Shown here: positions 61,156-64,000 of the stretch, piece after piece
How the letters are laid out: the number at the start of each line of letters is the position of its first letter
Position numbering within the stretch: the first letter of the stretch is position 1
Source: Sepioteuthis lessoniana
Lineage: Eukaryota; Mollusca; Cephalopoda; Myopsida; Loliginidae
Length of the DNA: 64,000 nucleotides
Direction of reading: 5' to 3'
NCBI GenBank assembly: GCA_963585895.1
Contig: OY757939.1
Location: 24,036,936 to 24,100,935 of the forward strand
Made by a program: the position numbers and the translations under genes
The notes under the pieces: generated by a model
Databases searched by the model: none
What the model saw: the letters and a program-made list of their open reading frames with translations, nothing else
Told to the model about the DNA's origin: nothing

Positions 61156-61250
61156 GGTGTTTGTAGCATAATGGTTATTATCATAGAATTTGGACTCAGA
61201 GAGCTGAATTCAAATCCTGTGGGGTTTCTATATTGCTCATTTACTCCAAT
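61131..61250 (+). repeat. (TA)n tract and an isolated SINE-D-like head
   Basis: After (TA)n (61131-61154), GGTGTTTGTAGCATAATGGT, TATTATCATAGAATTTGG, GAATTCAAATCCTGTGGGG matches the tRNA-like head of SINE D with box A and B, but no SINE D body follows. Confidence 0.6.
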
Positions 61251-61310
61251 CCTGCTGATCGATATTCAAACAATGCAAAATTCATAGCACTTGGAAAATT
61301 TTACATATCA

Positions 61311-61610
61311 TATTTACCTACTCCTCCGCTCGAGAAAGGATATGACAAAAGGTCAGTTTTTTAAGCGGAGTTTAACATGTTTGAATTCAGATTCTTCCTT
61401 CTCCTAGACTAGTTGCCTCACCAAGGCTGAAGAACCTAGTCTGCCCTACTATTTACCCATAGCTGGATGGAGAATAATTGGATTCATACATTTCCCAAGG
61501 GTATTAGTGCTATGTGAAATGCAATCAGTCTCGTCCAGGATTTGAACTCGTGTTACCGTGTCCATTTCCTGCGACGATAACCATTACACCACGACGATAA
61601 CCATTACATA
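61311..61610 (-). mobile_element. SINE family D, complete, with duplicated head end
   Basis: Ends and body as in the other copies (TACTCCTCCGCTCGAGAAAG; TTGGATTCATACATTTCCCA; ATTTGAACTCGTGTTACCGT). The outermost 18 bp, ACGACGATAACCATTACA, occur twice in tandem at the head end (about 61572-61608). This may be slippage or a nested partial insertion. Confidence 0.88.
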
Positions 61611-61623
61611 TACATTTATATAA

Positions 61624-61853
61624 GTTGGCTGCCGTAGATAAGGGTGACCCTAAGGCTCTATTTTCAATAGCAACAACACTGAGGTATAGGAGAGGGCACA
61701 ACTCTCTTCCCTGGATTAGTCCACTTTACCTTTGATCTTTACCTTATAATGCTGATTGTTAAGCAAGGAGACATCAAGTACCATTTTTTGAGTCTATGGT
61801 ATGACTTGACCTGAAATTGAACCCTGGACCATTGGCGAACTCCCATTATGCCA
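61624..61853 (-). mobile_element. SINE family B, reverse
   Basis: GTTGGCTGCCGTAGATAAGG, TAGCAACAACACTGAGGTAT, AAGTACCATTTTTTGAGTC, TGAAATTGAACCCTGGACCA. The head is shortened at the A-box side. Confidence 0.82.
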
Positions 61854-61866
61854 ATATATATATAAA

Positions 61867-62085
61867 GACACTCGTGGCATATTGGTTATCATCGTAGGAA
61901 GAGGCCTTGACAACTTGATTTCAAATCCTGTACGAGACAGTGTGCATTTTACTGAGCATTCATACCTTTGAGAAAAATAATGAAATCTTCCCTTCTCTCT
62001 CGAGCTATGTGTAAATAGTTGGGCAGATAAGGTTCTTTAATTTTGGTTGAGCAACTGGCTTGGGAGAAGGAAAATTCTAAATTCA
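61867..62085 (+). mobile_element. SINE family D, diverged
   Basis: ACTCGTGGCATATTGGTTAT with box A, GATTTCAAATCCTGTACGAG with box B, then TTGGGCAGATAAGGTTCTTT and GGGAGAAGGAAAATTCTAAA. The 3' end is lost. It is older than the copies with target duplications. Confidence 0.75.
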
Positions 62086-62109
62086 AATCAATTGTAGACC
62101 GAGACAGGG

Positions 62110-62440
62110 GACTGACTTCATTAGGTTGTTTGTTTGGTTGGTAGTTTTGTTTTACGGCGTATCGACCCTTTTTGGGTTATTTATTTAATCTTTTTTATAC
62201 CATACATCTTAGTTGATGCTTCAGGATGGGTCATCAGTGATGTTTCCTTTGGGTTCATGGGGGGTTTCGGGTCTTTCAACATCAGACCCCCTCACCCAAA
62301 TGACCCAGTTGGCATCGATCTAACTCCATCCCGGCAGCTAACCTGCGTATCCACACAAGGAGAAAAAAATGACCACAGAAAAGGCTCTATATATAATTTT
62401 GCAACAGCCAATCAGAGTTAAGCTCAACTAAATTTTTCCT
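62110..62440 (+). other. Variant MA tail, then unassigned sequence with TATA- and CCAAT-like motifs
   Basis: TTTTACGGCGTATCGACCCT, TTTTGGGTTATTTA at about 62148 is the tail variant. A 95-codon frame (62134-62421) starts in it and has a hydrophobic start but no domain. CTCTATATATAATTTTGCAA and CAGCCAATCAGAG (62385-62418) stand in inverted order to a usual promoter (CCAAT downstream of TATA), so promoter function is doubtful on this strand. Confidence 0.35.
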
Positions 62441-62480
62441 TTAAAAATCGGGAGGCCATTTTACTCTGCTTCTTAGCCAC

Positions 62481-62515
62481 AATGAGGTCGTTATTCGGTT
62501 ATCTGTTTATTCCGG
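62481..62515 (+). other. Possible short first exon with signal-peptide-like start and splice-donor
   Basis: ATGAGGTCGTTATTCGGTTA, TCTGTTTATTCCG encodes MRSLFGYLFIP, followed by GTATGT, a good donor. A hydrophobic 11-residue start before a donor could be the beginning of a signal peptide. There is no downstream exon in this window, because a transposon follows. This is a weak candidate and may be chance. Confidence 0.15.
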
Positions 62516-62526
62516 TATGTATTTCT

Positions 62527-62645
62527 TCCTTTTTTTCCCCTTTTTTAAAAAAAAATTTTATTTATTTTTTATTTTTTTTATTTTATACTTAAAGAAAAAA
62601 AAAATTAAAAAATAAAAAAATTAAAAAAAATTAAAAAAATCTGTA
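62527..62645. repeat. A/T snapback tract
   Basis: T-rich (TTTATTTTTTATTTTTTT) and then A-rich (AAAAATTAAAAAATAAAAAA) halves are nearly complementary; low-complexity hairpin. Confidence 0.85.
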
Positions 62646-62780
62646 CATAACTAAAGAATTGCGATTAAAACAACAAACTCCTATATAAAATGACATACGT
62701 TTAGTTTTGTTTTAAAACTTATTTCCATTAAACACTGTACATTTTGATAAAAGTTTTAACAATTCAGTTTAGTATAAGTA

Positions 62781-64000
62781 CAGGGTGGAACGATAAAATT
62801 GTCACCCTAGAAAAGACAACATGATTCCATTTCCGTTTAATGAAAACCGGTTTTCTTTTTTTGTTGCAGACTATCTACTAGTTGGCCAGTTGTGTACAAA
62901 TCCCAAGAGCGATGGGAGCCTTCTATGATGTCTGAAAGTGACACAATGTTCAACGAGCGAGATCGGAGATGCGCCGCTGTACAAATCATGCTCTCTACCG
63001 ATACAAGTTATGACAACAGAACCATTGCCACCACCCTCAAAATACAAATCCGGACGGTTCAACGCTTGAGGGCACAGCTCAACGCATCGGACGACCCTTT
63101 GGAGGGGGTGGAGCGAAAGCCCAAGGCTGAGGACACCGCCAGGAAGACCCAGATCAAGGAGTTCATCGGAAATTCCGGGCAATCATTGATGAAACTCCCC
63201 AGCGGCCTATTCGGCAGATAGCCAGAGATTTAGGCGTCTCACACACAACTGTGAATGCATGTGTGAAGGAGGACATGAAGTGTAGGTCCTACAGGCGCCA
63301 GACAAGCTAGATCTTGACTGAGAAGACAAAGAACCTCAGGCTAATCCAGTCCGTCAGGTTGCTCAACAAACTGAAGCATCCCAAGAAACCAAACATGCTC
63401 TGGTTCTTTTCAGACGAAAAGAACTGCCAGGACCAGGTGCACAACAGCCAGAACCATCGCTGGATTGCCACCAATAACAGGGACGTGCCCAGGGTAATGA
63501 AAATAAAGTTTCCGGCTACGGTTATCGTTTTTGGTGTGGTTTCAAGTGAGGGCCACATTATGCCACCTCACATCTTCGAAGTCAACTTGAAAGTCAACAC
63601 CAAAGTGTACCTGGATATGCAATCAGGTGGCCGGTGGCAGACCCTGGGTGTGGCAGCAGGACTCGGCGCCGGCCCACAAGTCCAAAGAGATCCAGGCTTG
63701 GCTTCAGAAGAAGTGCTACGAGTTTTTACCCTTCTCTCACTGGAACCCCTCCTCTCCCGACCTGAACCCGCTGGACTACATCTTTTGGTCATACGTCGAG
63801 AACATCACCAACATGACCTCCCTCAACACCAAAGCCGGCCTGATCACCGCTATCCGCCGAGCTCCCTCCGGCGCTTGTGGAAAAGGCATGCTCCCAGTTC
63901 CGGATCCGTATCGAGGCGGTGATAGAGGCTGAAGGTGGCTACATTGAATAGATGTTAGCTCTACTACATAATCAAGTTACCTGAATTGATTTTTTCAATA
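62781..64000 (+). mobile_element. Tc1/mariner-superfamily transposon (DD37D type), runs off the window
   Basis: It starts at a TA (62779-62780) with the terminal repeat CAGGGTGGAACGATAAAATT, inserted in an MA array phrase (AACAATTCAGTTTAGTATAA). The transposase reading begins near 62925 and ends at TAG at about 63948. The 3' untranslated part (GATGTTAGCTCTACTACATA, ATCAAGTTACCTGAATTGAT) continues past the edge. From the left-edge copies only about 65 bp should be missing, so the whole element would be ~1.28 kb, normal for the superfamily. It differs from the two DD34D mariners in the window. Confidence 0.92.
62925..63950 (+). pseudogene. DD37D transposase, broken by several lesions
   Basis: A cut-and-paste transposase acting on its terminal repeats in the nucleus. 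Start MMSESDTMFNERDRRCAA; helix-turn-helix in DNRTIATTLKIQIRTVQRLR (about 63010-63070); second DNA-binding part PIRQIARDLGVSHTTVNACV (about 63205-63265); first Asp in MLWFFSDEKN; second in WVWQQDSAPAHKSKE; third in SSPDLNPLDYIFW. Between the second and third acidic residues there are 37 positions, the spacing of the maT-type group. Lesions: frameshift near 63165 (loss of one A in the GKFRAII block), TAG at 63308, a ~30-bp loss with frameshift near 63625 before AGGRPWVWQQ, and a further shift near 63860 before the C-terminus (EKACSQFRIRIEAVIEAEGG). It is therefore inactive though recently so, since all motifs remain. Confidence 0.9.

Noticed and set aside
62385-62515. Promoter plus first exon of a host gene
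   Set aside because: TATA- and CCAAT-like motifs are in the wrong order, the putative exon is 35 bp, and no second exon is available; kept only as a low-confidence note.

Overview
The window is A+T-rich eukaryotic DNA packed with repeats, and I can defend no host protein-coding gene in it. The long open frames are transposon genes, translated minisatellites or low-complexity tracts. The dense tRNA-derived SINEs, young RTE-type LINEs, several Tc1/mariner lineages, long (TA)n/(CA)n/(GA)n tracts and many decayed composite repeats suggest an invertebrate, probably a mollusc and perhaps a cephalopod. The species guess is inference. The stretch looks intergenic or deep-intronic.

Layout. 1-267: tandem 3' ends of a DD37D Tc1/mariner-type transposon. 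268-9,600: an unrecognised composite repeat, here called the 'MA element' (a ~210-bp GC-richer Module joined to an Array of degenerate ~65-80-bp units, with a conserved tail), carrying SINE and RTE LINE insertions, plus a tandem array of tRNA-like units at 4.26-5.96 kb. 9.6-18.4 kb: mariner remnants, a 48-bp minisatellite, old duplicated blocks and a second tRNA-like array. 18.4-22.6 kb: an MA element split by the best-preserved RTE LINE, then LINE 3' ends. 22.6-26.2 kb: a LINE zinc-finger tail, microsatellites and SINEs. 26.2-36.9 kb: LTR-type fossils, a 484-bp inverted-repeat element, MA elements, and an internally deleted DD34D mariner with three telomere-type repeats at its junction. 36.9-43.6 kb: an MA pair, a 60-bp minisatellite, a LINE C-terminal fragment and a 1.6-kb RTE copy. 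43.6-62.7 kb: nested SINEs of three families, more MA elements, a 525-bp insertion with 4-bp target duplication, a purine-rich tract and old RTE pieces. 62.78-64.0 kb: the 5' 1.2 kb of a DD37D element of the same family as the one at the left edge.

How the parts relate. RTE LINEs are the best candidates for the machinery that moved the SINEs, whose insertions carry 11-18-bp target duplications. One SINE family (A) and the MA elements end in the same ~45-bp tail. Four times MA elements occur as converging pairs with their modules facing inward. This tail-sharing composite family is the best candidate for something not yet described. Every family name rests on motifs read by eye; no database search was run.
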